A stretch of 64,000 nucleotides of DNA from Eublepharis macularius (lineage: Eukaryota; Chordata; Lepidosauria; Squamata; Eublepharidae): the NCBI RefSeq assembly GCF_028583425.1, contig NC_072792.1, positions 155,564,676-155,628,675 on the forward strand, in the 5' to 3' direction. Below are positions 1 to 13,130 of the stretch, one piece after another (within the stretch, counting starts at the first letter, position 1; each line of letters begins with the position of its first letter). The position numbers and the translations under genes were made by a program. A model generated the notes under the pieces. The model was not told the origin of the DNA. It did not search any database and saw only the letters and a program-made list of their open reading frames with translations.

Positions 1-659
1 TTTCTTTCAGCTGCTGCAGAGACGGCTTCCTCTTACAATATTGCCCCCCCTTTATGTGAAGATTTTATAGAAAAAAATAACACTAAGTATTCAGAGGAAA
101 TTTTTACAGTAATCAATTATATTCTTATTCTGTATTACAGCAGAGTAAATTTTGAATTCAGAACTGGGGAATTATTGGTAACAATATAGGGATGTTCCCC
201 ATGTTTTACACATTTAATTCTGAATTTGGGGGGTTTTTTTTGGTATTTTAAATTATTCCTGTGTCATACCTAGAATGGTTACATTGAGTCAGTACAATAC
301 ACGTATTTTAAACTTGATAGCTGATGTTTTTGCAAAGTTTAGCACAATAATGCTATATGTGAAGGGCAATGGTAATGAATGGTTGAGTGTCCTCCCAAGG
401 AAACAGCACAGCATGGTGGCATTCAGGGCACAGAGGACTCCACTCTGAATAACACAGCCTTTTGTAGATGCACTGGTATCTATCTACAGAGCATCACAAG
501 CAAAGGAGGAACTTACACATTGCTGACTATGTCAATAGCTTGTGTCTTTTGGAAATTTACCTTTTTAAGCAACAATGGATCCTGGTCATGTGAACATAGT
601 CTATTAGATTAATGAGATATCTGCTGCATATTTTAACAAGTCACTGAAACCTTAAGGAC

Positions 660-1107
660 TAGAGATGGGCCCAAACCGAAATACGAACCAAAGTTCAGCA
701 CGAACCAGGCAAGTTAATGGTTCACGAACCAGTGGTTCGTCAGATCCCATTTCTGATGAGCTGCCACGAACTTTAGGCTGGTTCGTTTGGTTCATTTTTT
801 GGCTCGTCACTGTAGACAGCCTGGCGCAGATCAATCAGTTTCCTAGGAAACAGGGGATAGACTTCCTGCAGACCTTCTGCTGACCCAGAAGTGGCCTTTT
901 GCTGGCCCGGATGTGACATTTTCACGAACCAAACGAACCAGTTCATGAACTGGGGCAGGTTCGTGAAAGATCGTGGGTCATGAAATGAATGAATGAATGT
1001 ATTTGCGGTGAGAGACCATAACAATGACAATACATCCTTATCGCCATGAAATGCGACGAGCCGTGAACCGCATGGTTCAATTTTTTTCCAGTTTCTGCCC
1101 ATCTCTA
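660..1107. mobile_element. Short non-autonomous hAT-like DNA transposon
   Basis: The ends are perfect 11-bp inverted repeats, TAGAGATGGGC on the left and its complement on the right. The flanks are TTAAGGAC and TTAAGGGT, an 8-bp target duplication with two mismatches, which is the hAT size. The interior is full of GGTTCGTG / CACGAACC words in both orientations, as in a widespread squamate element. It has no transposase frame. The short open frames here on both strands are shadows of these inverted words. Confidence 0.75.
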
Positions 1108-2754
1108 TTAAGGGTCCTTCTCCATAACAGTCAAGATTCCCAGGATTTCAAATCAGTTACCAAAATCTTGGCTTCACAGGAATCCCATACATATAGAATA
1201 GTAGAAGACTACCATCTTGGAATCTAAACAGCTTCACAGAATAGTTCATATCACAGAAAGATGCTGACGTTTTTAATTGTGTAGGAATAATTTAGGGACC
1301 GCCCTGGAATAAAACATTAAACAGAAGAAATCCTTCACTGATTCGTGGGAACTTGTTAGAAAGAATAACTCTGTTAATAGCTCAACAGAACTTCCACGTT
1401 CAAAAGCATTAACCTTCTGAATACCAATCTTAGGGGACACAAGAAAGGGTTTTGCTTCCATTCCCTGTTTTTAGGACTTGTGGGGTCATCTGGTTAGATA
1501 CTCTTCGATTCTACTGGGAAAGAAAGCCCCATCTCAGAAGATAAATCCCATCTCTACTTGCAATTAATCTTGAGACCTGCTCAAAATGTTTACATGTTAT
1601 AAGAGACTCAGTATTTTTGAGCAGCACAGTAAATATACAGTTAATGAAAAATACACAAATACAAAGTCTTAGAACAGGCTGTTAAGAGTATATTACTTCT
1701 TGTACTGCATTGTGATAATTCTTAGAAAGTTAAATTAGTCTTGTTTGCAAAATCTATGCATATCTGATCTAGTCTCTCAACCATAAAGCCCTTCTTTACC
1801 TTATAAAAATGTGATCAAAGATAAGCTGAGTTGTAACACTAGAAGCTGTTCTCAGGATGTGGTCACAAAGCATGATACATCTTCCACCTGCCACTATGCT
1901 ACCTTTACAAAGTACAACTTCCTCCACATCAACTTTCAAATGAAGCAAGCCCCTATGGTTTTAAAAATATATCTCAACAAATCTGATCAGAAACAGGAGT
2001 CTCATAAATTGTGCATTTTAATGCTTGAGAAAACAAAAACTGTTAAGTAAGCATTTTACTCAGCAATGCAAAGTTCTCCTGCATAGAAGTCTGATTTTTT
2101 TAAAAAAACTTTTGAAACTTTAGTCACTGACTAAAAGTTCAAGGAAGTGGGGGGTTTGCCTCTTCTATTTGACAGATAGAGACTATACTTCATAGTATCT
2201 TTATTTTTTGGCAATAATATAAATTGATATAGTCACTCTTCAACAAAAATTGGTGTTCTGATCCAGCAAGATATTTAGCCCAGTTGTCATTAACTGAGTC
2301 CTCTGAAAAGGATGGAACTGTTAATCAGAACAGGAGGAAGTTTCAACAACAGAAGCTCTCACTGTAATTCACTAAATGCTGAAAGTATTTTGTTTCGACT
2401 ACATCACCAACTGTACTCCATTTACAACTCAAAGGGACATAATATTTGTACTCAATTCTATTCAATGGGCTTAGTAGAAAAGCATTCCTAGAATTGCTGG
2501 GTAATTTAAGAAAGATTTTAGGCCAGGTTAAATAAATATACACACAAACAGTTGCTTAATGTTGAACCTTTCAGTATATTCAACAAAAGACTGAATATAG
2601 CATAAAATATAAAACATTTAAGCTGCATGCTAGGTTGAATAGTGCCAGTGATTACTGAGGAAAGCTTACTGTTATTCCATGTTTTTTTTTTTTTGTTATT
2701 CTATGTTTAGTGTTTTTTTAAGCCAGGATCACATTTTTAGAACTAGACTGATAT

Positions 2755-2844
2755 TGTTGGTTAATGTTACAGTAGACTATTTGTTTAGCACAGCAGAACT
2801 GTTGGTTAATGTTATAATAGACTACTTGTTTAGCACAGAGAATC
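2755..2844. repeat. Two-copy 45-bp tandem duplication
   Basis: A unit beginning TGTTGGTTAATGTTA occurs at 2755 and again at 2800 with only a few differences, giving two head-to-tail copies of about 45 bp. No coding or mobile-element context was seen. Confidence 0.7.
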
Positions 2845-3089
2845 TTACTGGAACTCTCATCAGCTGAAGACTATTATTTAGATAGCGTTTTCATCATTAG
2901 AGTAGGTGCTTCTCAACACTAGCAGAATATTTTGCCTTTATAGATTAATATTCTTATTTTTCCTAATGTACTGTTTTGAACAACCTCATCTGTTGTTTCC
3001 ATGCTGGGAGATAAAAAAGAACTTTAAAATATTCCAAGAACAATTCCACAAAAAAGAGAGCAGTTTTTCCAGTACCACTTTCTGGAACT

Positions 3090-3565
3090 ACCCTGTGAAA
3101 TCTTTCAAGGTGCTACTAACCTTTAAGGCCCTTAATGGTCTGGGACCCTCATACCTATGCAATCCCACATCTCCCATTATAACCCTAAGTGTCCTCTTCG
3201 GTCATCTTCTCAGATCCTCTTGAAGATGCCTTGCTCCAGGACAGCCCAGTCAATTGTCACAAGGGGAAGGGCCTTCTCAGCTGCAGCACTCTCTGATGAC
3301 ACCTGGGCTCTTTCTGATTTGTTGAGTTTCAACAGGACATGCAAGGCCGAATTGTTCAGGTGGGCTTTTGGAAGTTAACTATATGCTTTTGAGCTAGTCT
3401 TGACAGTGGTATGGTGCTGAGCCATGTATCTTAATATTTCAATTTAATTTTATTGATATTATCTGTTCTCATGCTGCTTTCAAGTTAACTTGCTATATGT
3501 TAAAAGCTGTAAGTCAACTGAAGAACCTAGGGTGAGTGGCAAGTAATCTAATAATAAATAAACAG
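3090..3565 (+). mobile_element. CR1/L2-type LINE fragment (end of ORF2 and 3' UTR)
   Basis: Plus-strand translation gives pieces such as FKVLLTFKALNGLGPSYL, then RGRAFSAAALS and LLSFNRTCKAELFRW. This is the usual C-terminal tail of CR1/L2-clade reverse transcriptase. The copy is 5' truncated, broken by frame changes, and ends in an AATAATAAATAAA-like tail near 3563. Confidence 0.7.
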
Positions 3566-3574
3566 CAAAGCCAG

Positions 3575-3805
3575 TACATTTTATTTACTTCATTTAAATG
3601 CCACCTTTCTACTCAATGAGGACCACAAGTAGCTTACATTGTTCACCTGTCCTCCATTTTATTCTCACAACAAACTTGTGAGGAAGATTAGGTTGAGTGT
3701 GACTGTCCCAAGGTTACCAAGCAAACCACCACTGAGCAGGTACTCAAACCTGGATCGCCCAAATAGTAACAAACTCTATTACACCACACTGGCACTAACT
3801 ACAGT
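3575..3805 (-). mobile_element. tRNA-derived SINE (minus strand)
   Basis: It matches the arrangement of the squamate tRNA-head SINE seen many times in this window. Read on the minus strand it has a degraded B-box-like stretch (about 3745-3755), then the TTACCAAG / GACTGTCCC block, and ends in an AT-rich tail at the low-coordinate end. Confidence 0.6.
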
Positions 3806-4588
3806 GCAGTGCCTACTTCTAATTCCCACTAAAAGCCCAGAATACCATCAGCAATGGTTCTGAAAAGCATTTTGCAATGAAGGTTGAAGATTCTCACTAG
3901 AATTACCCAAATCAGAGCACAGAGGCAAATATGAATTTGTCCTGCTAAAAATCCATCTTTCCTAAAAATATACAGATAGGTGCAGCTATTCTAAGAAGAA
4001 CTGACATAAATTACATAAATACACTGAAGCATACATGGCATTTCTAAACTTGGAACCTAGTTAACTTGTCCAGTTATGGATTACAGCACAAACTCCATAT
4101 TCATTCCACATACTCTTTTTGCACAGCGGAGGTTTTTTTAATGATGGTCTTAGCCTCATTCATGACAGCAACTAGTATGCTTTGTAGACAGAAAAGGAAA
4201 TCAAGGCAAGTAAATTATGGAAGTGCTAAGTGGGTGGAGGGTTTCAGAAGCACTAAATGAACACACTAGAGGCAATATGTGGCAGCAAACTCCACAACCA
4301 CCTACCCAGAAAAGAACTCAACCCTTTAATTAACAAGCCCTGGTCAAGGTCAACTTTCATCAGGCGAGACACTTTTCCTTTATCACCACCCCTGCCCCCA
4401 TCACTTGGAGGTATTCAGGGCAGCCTAGATAAATTAACTTTTGAACAAAGGCACCCAACTGGGCAGTCTAGCAATGATTAAAATCTTACAAGATGAAACT
4501 TTATATTCTGAATAGAAGCGACCCTCCCTGGAAAATAAGCTCATTTGCACGTACACTGAGAGGTTTAAGTGTATGGGTCAATTGGGGA

Positions 4589-4760
4589 GGGGTCATGGCT
4601 CAGCGGCAGAGCATCTCCTTTGTATGAAGAAGGTCTTGGGTTCCCTAGCATCTCCAGTTAAAAAGACTAGATGCTAGGAAGGGCCTCCCCCAGAGACCCT
4701 GGAAAGCCTGTGTCAGTCGGAATAGACAATATTGACCTTGACAGACCAGGAGTTTGACTC
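4589..4760 (+). mobile_element. tRNA-derived SINE (plus strand)
   Basis: It begins with an A-box-like TGGCTCAGCGGCAGAGCAT and a B-box-like GGTCTTGGGTTCCC, followed by a body with CATCTCCAGTTAAAA and GACAATATTGACCTTGA. The same family appears at 48305-48500 (plus) and 26080-26295 (minus). Confidence 0.75.
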
Positions 4761-5593
4761 AGAATGAGTTCAATTTACAGATGACAAAGCTATCACCTGT
4801 CAGAAAATCAAAATAGTCTTTGAAGCATTAGTGACAACTCCCTGAAGTAAGAGGGTAATGAGTTGAACCCATCAAAAAAGCTACTTTTATGGTTCATTTT
4901 TAAAAAGTTAACACAAAACAAGCATCAAGATTCTCTTATACAAGTCCCACTGTAGGACATAGAAAGACATTTGCAACATACAATACAAAGCAGGTACAGG
5001 GCAAGTCTGGTAACAAAAATAGGGGTAAGCATGCCTTTCCTAGAAAGGGAAAAGGATTAGGTCTCTTCATCTTAGAAAAAGTAAATACAAGAGGAAGATA
5101 AATATGAATGGTTTACAGAGTGAAAAAAGTTTACTAACTTGCATAGCACTATCGAATGTATGACAGGCAGACGTGCAAAACATCTGCAAGGAATAGGAGG
5201 GAGCACTTGTTGCACACAACTGAAATTTCAAATGCTACCAGAGACAGTTCGAAAGGTTTCACAAACACCTTAATATCTATTGATATATTAATGGCCAGAT
5301 ATATTAATTACCATTGCCAGAATACTTTAATAATATATCTTCTGGTACCATTAAATGGTTCAAGTTATTAGAATGCTTGAAGAACAGTAGTGCTCTGAGT
5401 AGCCTCCAGTTGTCTGAGACAAAATCCAATCAGCTATAACAACGAACTTGATGGGCTATTGATCTGAACTCAAGTAGTGTTCTTACAGCAGCCACTAAAA
5501 CATGCTAGTTTCATGGATGTTGCAGAAGTTACTGAACTAGCCTGCTTCTCGTGAAGGGGATGAAACCATAATATTTATGTAATAGGTTTATGG

Positions 5594-5881
5594 CAGGGGT
5601 AATCAACCTTTTTCTGTCGAAGTGCACTGACCTGCAAAGATGCTGGCATGCCAATACACGAAAAGGAGAAATAAGGATTGTGCTTGGCCAGACAGAGAAT
5701 AAGCAAATCCAAAGCAGTACTACTAACCGCTAGGTGGCCTTGGAACTGGCAGGTCGTTACCTGTGTCATGAAGATGATGACAAATGTAAGCCACACCCAT
5801 CTCCCACGCACTTGTCCTAGTGGAAGTGACAAGTAAGATGACATGGCACACTGCTATGTGTCAAGGGGTTCCCTACCCCCG
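5594..5881. mobile_element. Non-autonomous hAT-like element with perfect 8-bp target duplication
   Basis: The ends read CAGGGGTAATCAACC and, in complement, CGGGGGTAGGGAACC. Both flanks are GTTTATGG (5586-5593 and 5882-5889). The size, the CAGGGG-type terminus and the 8-bp duplication together indicate hAT. No transposase frame is present. Confidence 0.8.
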
Positions 5882-7834
5882 GTTTATGGCTTAAATACTG
5901 GGGTGACCTTATGCAAACGTATTTTGATGTTTTGCACAAGTAATTGCATCGAGAGCTACTGTCTATCATTTCTTAACCAACAATTTAAGGTAAATTGATT
6001 CAATTTTTGTGACCTTTCAAGAGTATTTTTTCACTCCAACTCAGAAGGGCCATAGATAAACAAGCGAAACACGAGGAATTTTAGTTCAGCTTTTGGTACA
6101 GCTCCCTAAAAGAGCTAGGGAGGCAGGACTGGGAAAGATTTCTGTCAGTCAGAATCAACAGTACAGGAAATGGTCTAACAGTATACGGCAGTTTAATATG
6201 CTTTCTGTTAAAGTTTAAGCTCTTTGTTATTATGGGATAACAGGACAGGTAAGTAATTGGTTCAAAATCATTGGGAGTAGGTAGTTAAGAAATAGTTCAC
6301 AAAAAGAGAGATGAGCAATCACTCTTCCCGCAATAAATTATGGAAAAGTTTAAATTCCAGTTGTTCTGAATTTTCAATACTGAGCGATGTATTTTTATAA
6401 ATAGATAGGAAAAGGAGATAACCTACTCTTTCACCTACCTTTGAGTTTTGCTGGTTTGCATAAGCATAACTTAACTAAGAAAGCTCTCTAAGCTCTCAAT
6501 ACAAGAAACATAACAGCAAGTGAAATTCATTGCAGACCTGTAAAGGCAAATGACCATTCATACTTACTCCTAAATATATCTGAGGTGTTCAAATATTGAC
6601 TGAGAGGACAACTATACCAGCATATCAAAGTACAGTAATCCAAGCTACCTCAGGACAATGTACTCAGTACTCACTGACGTTACACAACTGCGGTTCCGAA
6701 CTCCCGTACTCATACACTCCAAAACAGGATCACACTACTATGGAAGAAAAAACCAACAGGAGTAGCACATGTCTGTGTGAAAGGGAAGAGTGACAGGGAG
6801 AATAAAGCCAGCTATGCTGAAGCAACCCAACATAACTCTAGTATGGTAGGTATTTAATAAGAGCTACAAACAAGAAGTGACAAAAAACCCATACATAACT
6901 ACTCTACTTTTATTTGCAGTCGCTGTACCAGCATACATATGTACAAGATGGCATTCTGAACTTCAAAAAGCTAAGGATTTAATGTTGTTACGTCTTTTTT
7001 TTACACCAATGAACAATGCTTTCAAAAGTCTTACAGGCAAAAATGGAAAAAAGTGTGTTAGTGAGTAATCTACATGAGAGTAAAGAGATCCTGAAGAACT
7101 TGTAAGAAAGTATACAATAGAAGAACCTGAAATGCATACAACTATGCAACAATATAACACTCAATAAGTCGAACATATTAAAATGGATGGAGCTACAAGA
7201 GAGACCAATATATAGCTTTGGGTTTGTTTCCCAGTCAGTGGTATCTTTATAGATTCAACTAGAAACTCTACTACCAAATGTTCAAACTGTTAAATACTAG
7301 AGATTTAAGAAGATTAATAAAAACAGGATAGTAAGCTCAAAATTTACAGTTAAAGCCAAGAGACCTTTTCATCTATAACTGAATAATTTGAATTGAATCT
7401 AATTGAATAACTGAAATTTACAAACTTTGTTTAAAGTGGCAAAATATTAGAACTGTTAAGTTATTTAAAATCAAAAACATTGATGTGTTTTATGCTGACG
7501 GCGGTGATAAATGCTTAAAAGCTATCCCTTTTAACATGCAGTTGCCTTGGACACGCAATACAAAAGTAACTACCTGCCATTTCTCTCTAATAATTCAAAT
7601 GTATATTCTTTTTCACTGAAACATACTTTTTGACCATTATTTTTAGCTGAACAGAAAAAGGAAACTACACTGTTTAGAACACAAAACAGATCCCAGGTTT
7701 GCACAAACCTGTAACCTAAAGTCCATGATGCCAGTATGCATGACAGCACATGCAAAGACAATTTCCTTTCACTTCCAATCATAAAGTGACTCATATACAG
7801 CGACAGAGCATTTTCATCCCTAGGTATTGTTCTA

Positions 7835-7925
7835 AAACATTCAAGAGTCTTATGGTACCTTAAAGACTAACCAGTTTTTGTTCTAGCATAAACCTTCAAG
7901 GACTACAGCCCTCATCATCGGGGCA
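7835..7925 (-). repeat. Fragment of a hammerhead-bearing (Penelope-associated type) repeat
   Basis: Plus-strand words GGTACCTTAAAGACTAAC, AGCATAAACCTTC and GGACTACAGCCCTCATCATC match a common reptile repeat. Its complement reads as CTGATGA - short stem - GAAAGC - TTATGC. This copy is eroded in the core. The link to Penelope-like elements is inferred. Confidence 0.45.
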
Positions 7926-8929
7926 TATAGTGAGTCAGTCCTACCTGCCTTTCCACTTGCATTTCTTCCATAGTAAGGGAGTAGCGCACACAATGTCATA
8001 AAAGCATAACCATGTTTTAGAGAAAAATCATCAAAAGCTCTGAAAATGACTGGGTATATCTATCACAAAGGCAAATGTGAGGAACTACAAAATGGTGAGA
8101 AACTACTAAATCATAGAGCAGGCCATGAAAATCCATTGCAGCTTGGCAAAAACAATAACCATGAGGTTCTGTAATATGCAGAAATCTTCCTTTATCAAAA
8201 TATTATTCAAGAAGTTTGCTACAGCTGGATACAGGCTGTCACTTCAAGGATCTATTATAATAGAATGCTGTTGGATGCAAGATGAGAAATGATAAAAAAA
8301 ACAGGAATAAAACTAGAGTTACCAAGCAGGGAAGGTATGAGATTAACAATGTGCTAATGGAAACACCGGAGACAAGAGATATTGTTAAGGGGAAAGCCAC
8401 AGAAAAAAACAACTGTAAGAAGATAAGCAGGAAGAAACAGAGCATACAACACAAGATAATTTAATACCCATTACTCCTTACCACTTTTTATTCATTATAA
8501 GGGGAATCTTAGTGTTGATTTTGCACATGCATGCTTGTGCATGCAATTAGCAGTTCTAATCTGTCACCACAAATGACTGTACAGAAACAGCCAGTAGATA
8601 TTAACTTTTCCGATGGCAATTAAGTCCAGTATTCAAACCCGCAACCGAATGAGCTCATGCACATTAAAGGCCAAGGAAGAGAAGTAAAATGCTGAAACAG
8701 AAGATGATCAAGGGCTTTACAAACCGGGGAAGAGGGGCTGAGAGATAATAATAAACCTATGGCATGGAGAACAGAAATCACAGCACAACCCTGTTAAGAG
8801 TTACTCTGATTTAAGCCCTCCTAACTTGGTGTAGTATCATTCCAGAGAGACAGTCTGTCACAACGCCTTTAAAGGCTGACATCATTTATATCTGGTAGGT
8901 AATTGTGTTGCGTCTCCAGCAGAAGAGCA

Positions 8930-9025
8930 AGATTCAAGTTCAGTAGCACCTTAAACCAGATTTCCAGGGTATGAGCTTGGGTCAGAGCTCCCCTCTTCAG
9001 ATACTTTCAAATATGGATGTACCTA
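8930..9025 (-). repeat. Fragment of the same hammerhead-like repeat family
   Basis: Plus strand shows AGTAGCACCTTAAACCAG, then GTATGAGCTTGGGTC and CCCCTCTTCAGATAC. In complement the last part reads CTGAAGAGGGGAGCTC, a CTGANGA core followed by stem sequence. The GAAA side is degraded. Confidence 0.4.
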
Positions 9026-9179
9026 GGATTTTATTCAGGCAGAAGGTAGGAGCAGTATCTGAACTAAAGGCGTAAGGTATAATATTAGCTTTGCCTCTCA
9101 AAAGCCCCGGAAATCTAGTTGATCTCCAAGGTGCTCATTTCACCAGATAGCTGCCTTTGAAGTCAAGTCTTCTAAGGTG

Positions 9180-10095
<916 letters not shown>

Positions 10096-10110
<15 letters not shown>

Positions 10111-10265
10111 ATGCACTGCTCAGCAGAGGCCAAATGGAAGATTGGGAAACGTAGTCCGAGTTTAAGAGGAAAAGCGTTCCTGAGGGTTCTCCCCAAGAGC
10201 ATTTTGGGAGTCGTAGTCATACGGCTGAGGCACGCTCCTGGCCGATGCATGACGGGAGCTGACGT
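10096..10265. promoter_or_regulatory. Cluster of four ZNF143/THAP11-like (SBS) motifs upstream of CDK8
   Basis: The known SBS motif is close to ACTACAATTCCCAGCATGC. Four matches lie within 170 bp: plus strand 10096-10114 (GCTACGCCTCCCATCATGC); minus strand 10136-10155 (ACTACGTTTCCCAATCTTCC); minus strand 10199-10217 (ACTACGACTCCCAAAATGC); and a weaker minus-strand one at 10247-10265, ending CTCCCGTCATGC. Such sites are common at CpG-island and bidirectional promoters. They probably drive CDK8 and may once have served RNF6 too. Occupancy is inferred. Confidence 0.6.
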
Positions 10266-10599
10266 TTGGGCAAGGGAGAGGGGCTGAGTGTTTCCTGGTT
10301 GTTGCGGGGAGGCGGTTTCGAACCTCATAGGAATGAAAAGAAGAATTTGCAGCGAAGAATAAAGTAAAAGTCCAGTGCCTACTTAAAAGACTAAGAACGT
10401 TTAGTTAATTAGGAGCATTTGCAGTTAGCTTGGTTATTAATTGGATGGGGGATCTGCGAAGAATGCAAGGGTGGCAGGCAATGGCAAACTACCCCAGCAG
10501 GGTTCCTATAAGTCGGCTTCCGCTTGACGCTTTGCACCACCGGTTCTGGACTAGTTGTTCTGATGCCGTGATCAGGTCAGGTGCATGGATTTAGCAGCA

Positions 10600-10725
10600 G
10601 TGTTGTCTTTGAAAGCAGCACGGATAACCCGGCTTAACCCGCGCATGAGTTATGGGGCAGCATGGGAGGCCACCGAGGAAGACTGGGGCTGCGGTGCAGA
10701 GAAAGGCAATAGCAAACCGCCTCTG
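10600..10725 (+). mobile_element. Degraded 5S-rRNA-derived SINE
   Basis: The order GAAAGCAGCACGGATAACCC, then GGGAGGCCACCGAGGAAGAC, then GGCAATAGCAAACC follows the squamate SINE whose head resembles 5S rRNA. The central 5S-like box is mostly lost here. The clearer copy at 43093-43228 (minus) supports the call. Confidence 0.45.
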
Positions 10726-11364
10726 CTTGTTTTCTGCCTGCAGCTCGCCAGAATTGGAATCCCAATGATTGTTCCAACTTGACCACGTCTTTTCCTTCTC
10801 CCTGTCAGCGAGATTCCTGCAATAGATCCACTACCGTCTTAACACTATTCCAAGCAATTTCCTAAATGAGCAATGGGCAGGGGGGGGGGGGGTTAGGGTA
10901 GAGCATGTGACTATCTGAGGTTCTCGAAATAGGTGTAGTGTTGCAATAAATCCGACGTTCGTTTAAGAAAACACATTGTATGTTCCTAATGGTTTCGTTA
11001 ATACGTTTCCTCCCATTGCATATTTTAATAACGCCCTAATATTGTTCCGGCTGAAGAAACGCTGTATGAGATTTGGGGGTGGGCGCGGGTGACAGCTGGA
11101 TTACTTTGGACGGAAAAGAAATAGCTTTGTGAAAGCTGTTTGCACAGCAAATTGTGGTTGATGGTAAGGCATTAATTGATTGGGAGCAAGGTAATGGCTT
11201 CAGGAAGTAACAGAATTTTGGCTGTGAACAGTCTGAGACTATGTACATCTTCAGAATGGAAATTCTGAGGTTTTTTTTTTTTTTAAGCTGGCGAAGCAGA
11301 TCGGAAGAGGAGAATAAGCCTAACGGTATTGGGTAGCCGACTTGGTCTGAAGTAGAACAGCGGG

Positions 11365-11450
11365 ATTTGAATCCAGTGGCACCTCAGAGACCAACAAGAT
11401 TTTCAGGGTGTAAGCTTTATAACGCCAGAGCTTCCATCTTCAGACCAAAT
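11365..11450 (-). repeat. Fragment of the hammerhead-like repeat family
   Basis: Plus strand reads CCAGTGGCACCTCAGAGACC, then GGTGTAAGCTTTATAACGCC and CCATCTTCAGACC. The complement gives CTGAAGATGG with a damaged distal side. It has the same layout as the copies at 7835-7925 and 49505-49690. Confidence 0.4.
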
Positions 11451-11639
11451 GGTGTAAAATGCGTATTACTGGAGTTCGTTTCTTACCACTAACACAAATA
11501 ATGCTTACCCACAAAGAGTGTCGTTTTCTGCTCAGTACTGTGCATGTTTACTCGGCTGTAAATGCCAGTGCGCAACCTACCCTTAGTGTTTATCTGGATA
11601 CAAACATTCTGACCCTATATCAGCGCCAACCGACTGCAT

Positions 11640-12040
11640 GTTCTGCCTGATGCCGCAGCGCCTAAATCCCGTTGAACGCAATGGAACCTCGAACGACAGA
11701 TGCGTGGGCGTTGAACCACCACTGGCCGTAACCTGTCCTGCAGCCGCGTAGAAAACAAGGACCGCGAAGACTAGGTTTCGCTGCTCGCGCAGGCGCAGTT
11801 CGAAGCAGACACAGGCGTCGGACGTTTCGGCGTTGACTTTGCAGCTGGGCGCTTTTGAGCCGGCGCGGGGTGGAGAGGGAGCAGCAAGTGCCTCTTATAG
11901 ACGAGGCTGACCCCAGAAAGTGGCTTCCTTTTTTATGCGGTGAGGAAGGAAAAGGGTCTGTAGGCACCGCCGCGGCGCTGCCCTGGCCAAGCCACGGTCT
12001 GTCCCTTTATCCTGGTTTCGGTGAGGTTGTGCGGGTGGCA
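11640..12040 (+). promoter_or_regulatory. CpG-rich patch, possible former RNF6 promoter and 5' exon
   Basis: This patch is CpG-dense (GCTGCTCGCGCAGGCGCAG, GAGCCGGCGCGGGG, GGCACCGCCGCGGCGC) while the DNA on either side is AT-rich or repetitive. It lies about 2 kb from CDK8 exon 1 and 2.4 kb upstream of the first RNF6-like coding segment on the same strand. A GT donor-like CGGTGAGG occurs near 12018. No start codon with a recognisable protein was found. It may be the surviving promoter of dead RNF6, or an alternative CDK8-side promoter. Confidence 0.35.
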
Positions 12041-12090
12041 ATTGTGTCCGTTATTCTTTCTTAGCCCTCTCCTGTCCTCTGAGGCTCTAA

Positions 12091-12300
12091 TAGGGTTGCC
12101 AGCTCCAAGTTGGGAAATTCCTGGAGATCTGGGGAGTGAAACCTGGTGAAAGTGGGGTTTGGGGAGGGCCTTGGCATGGCATAATTCCATACGGTCCAGC
12201 CAAAATAGCCATTTTCTCCAGGTGAACGGATCTCTGTGGCCTGGAGACCAGTTGTAATTCCAGGAGATCTCCAGCTAGTACCTGGAGGCTGGCAATGCTA
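12091..12300 (+). mobile_element. Short hAT-like element (AGGGTTGCCAGC family)
   Basis: The ends are TAGGGTTGCCAGC and, in complement, TAGCATTGCCAGC. The flanks GGCTCTAA (12083-12090) and GGCTCCAA (12301-12308) are an 8-bp duplication with one mismatch. The interior has ATTCCTGGAGATCTGGGG and GCCATTTTCTCCAGGTG, as in the copy at 43408-43626. Confidence 0.75.
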
Positions 12301-12784
12301 GGCTCCAAAGAGGTCTGGCTCGGGAGGCGGTCATTAGCCCCAGGCAAGAACCAGGGGCTGCCCCACCTGGCGAGTCAGGCAATGTTTTTGGGTTGCCAAT
12401 CTCCAGGTGGTGGTTGGAAATCTCCCGGAATTCTACCTATTCTCTACACAACAGAGTGAGTCCCCTTCTAGAACAGCTTTTGCTCAAAGGCTGTGGCTTT
12501 CGTACCAGCCTGACTAAAGGCGCCTGCCCTGGCTGATTCTGTTCTGACAGCAGAAACCTGGTGGTGTGGCCTAACAGAGCCCTCAGTTCCAAGGTGAGAG
12601 GTTTTCCCCCAAAGGGTTTTTTTCTGATGGAAAAAACTGGGAGTTTGGGGGAACTGAATGAGAGGCTGGAAAAATTCCTGTGAAACTGGTTAGGCATTTT
12701 TTCCATGGCTTCAAAATTTATGCAAGTTTTGTATCTCTGTTCCAGGAAGCAATAAAATTGTAACAGAAAGGATTCTGTATTTTT

Positions 12785-13130
12785 ATGTTTATTTTATTTA
12801 AAGCATTTCTGTGCTGTCTTTCCATCCAAATAGGACCCCAATGTGGTTAACAATAAGGCTTTTAAAACATTTTAAAACAGATATAACCAAGGAGGAGAGC
12901 CAATAAGAGTTTGCTGGGGTTATGCCAGACAAACCAAAAAAAGCTTCGCCAGCTGGCAGAAAACAATGACAGCAGGAGACAGATGAATCTCCATGGGGAG
13001 GGAGTTCCAAAGGTTTGGTGCCGCAACTGAGCAGGTTGTCTCTTGAATCACTACTCATCTAGACTCAGATAGAAGGGTCACTGGAAGCAAGCCCTCTAAA
13101 GATGACTGGAATGAATGGGTAGGTTCATAA
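12785..13130 (-). mobile_element. CR1/L2-type LINE 3' fragment (minus strand)
   Basis: The low-coordinate end is TTTATTTTATTTAAAGCATTT followed by the ACCCCAATGTGGTTAAC block of a LINE 3' UTR. Further in, GGAGGGAGTTCCAAAGGTTTG is the complement of the WN(G/S)LP-like ORF2 tail. It is 5' truncated and broken. Confidence 0.55.
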
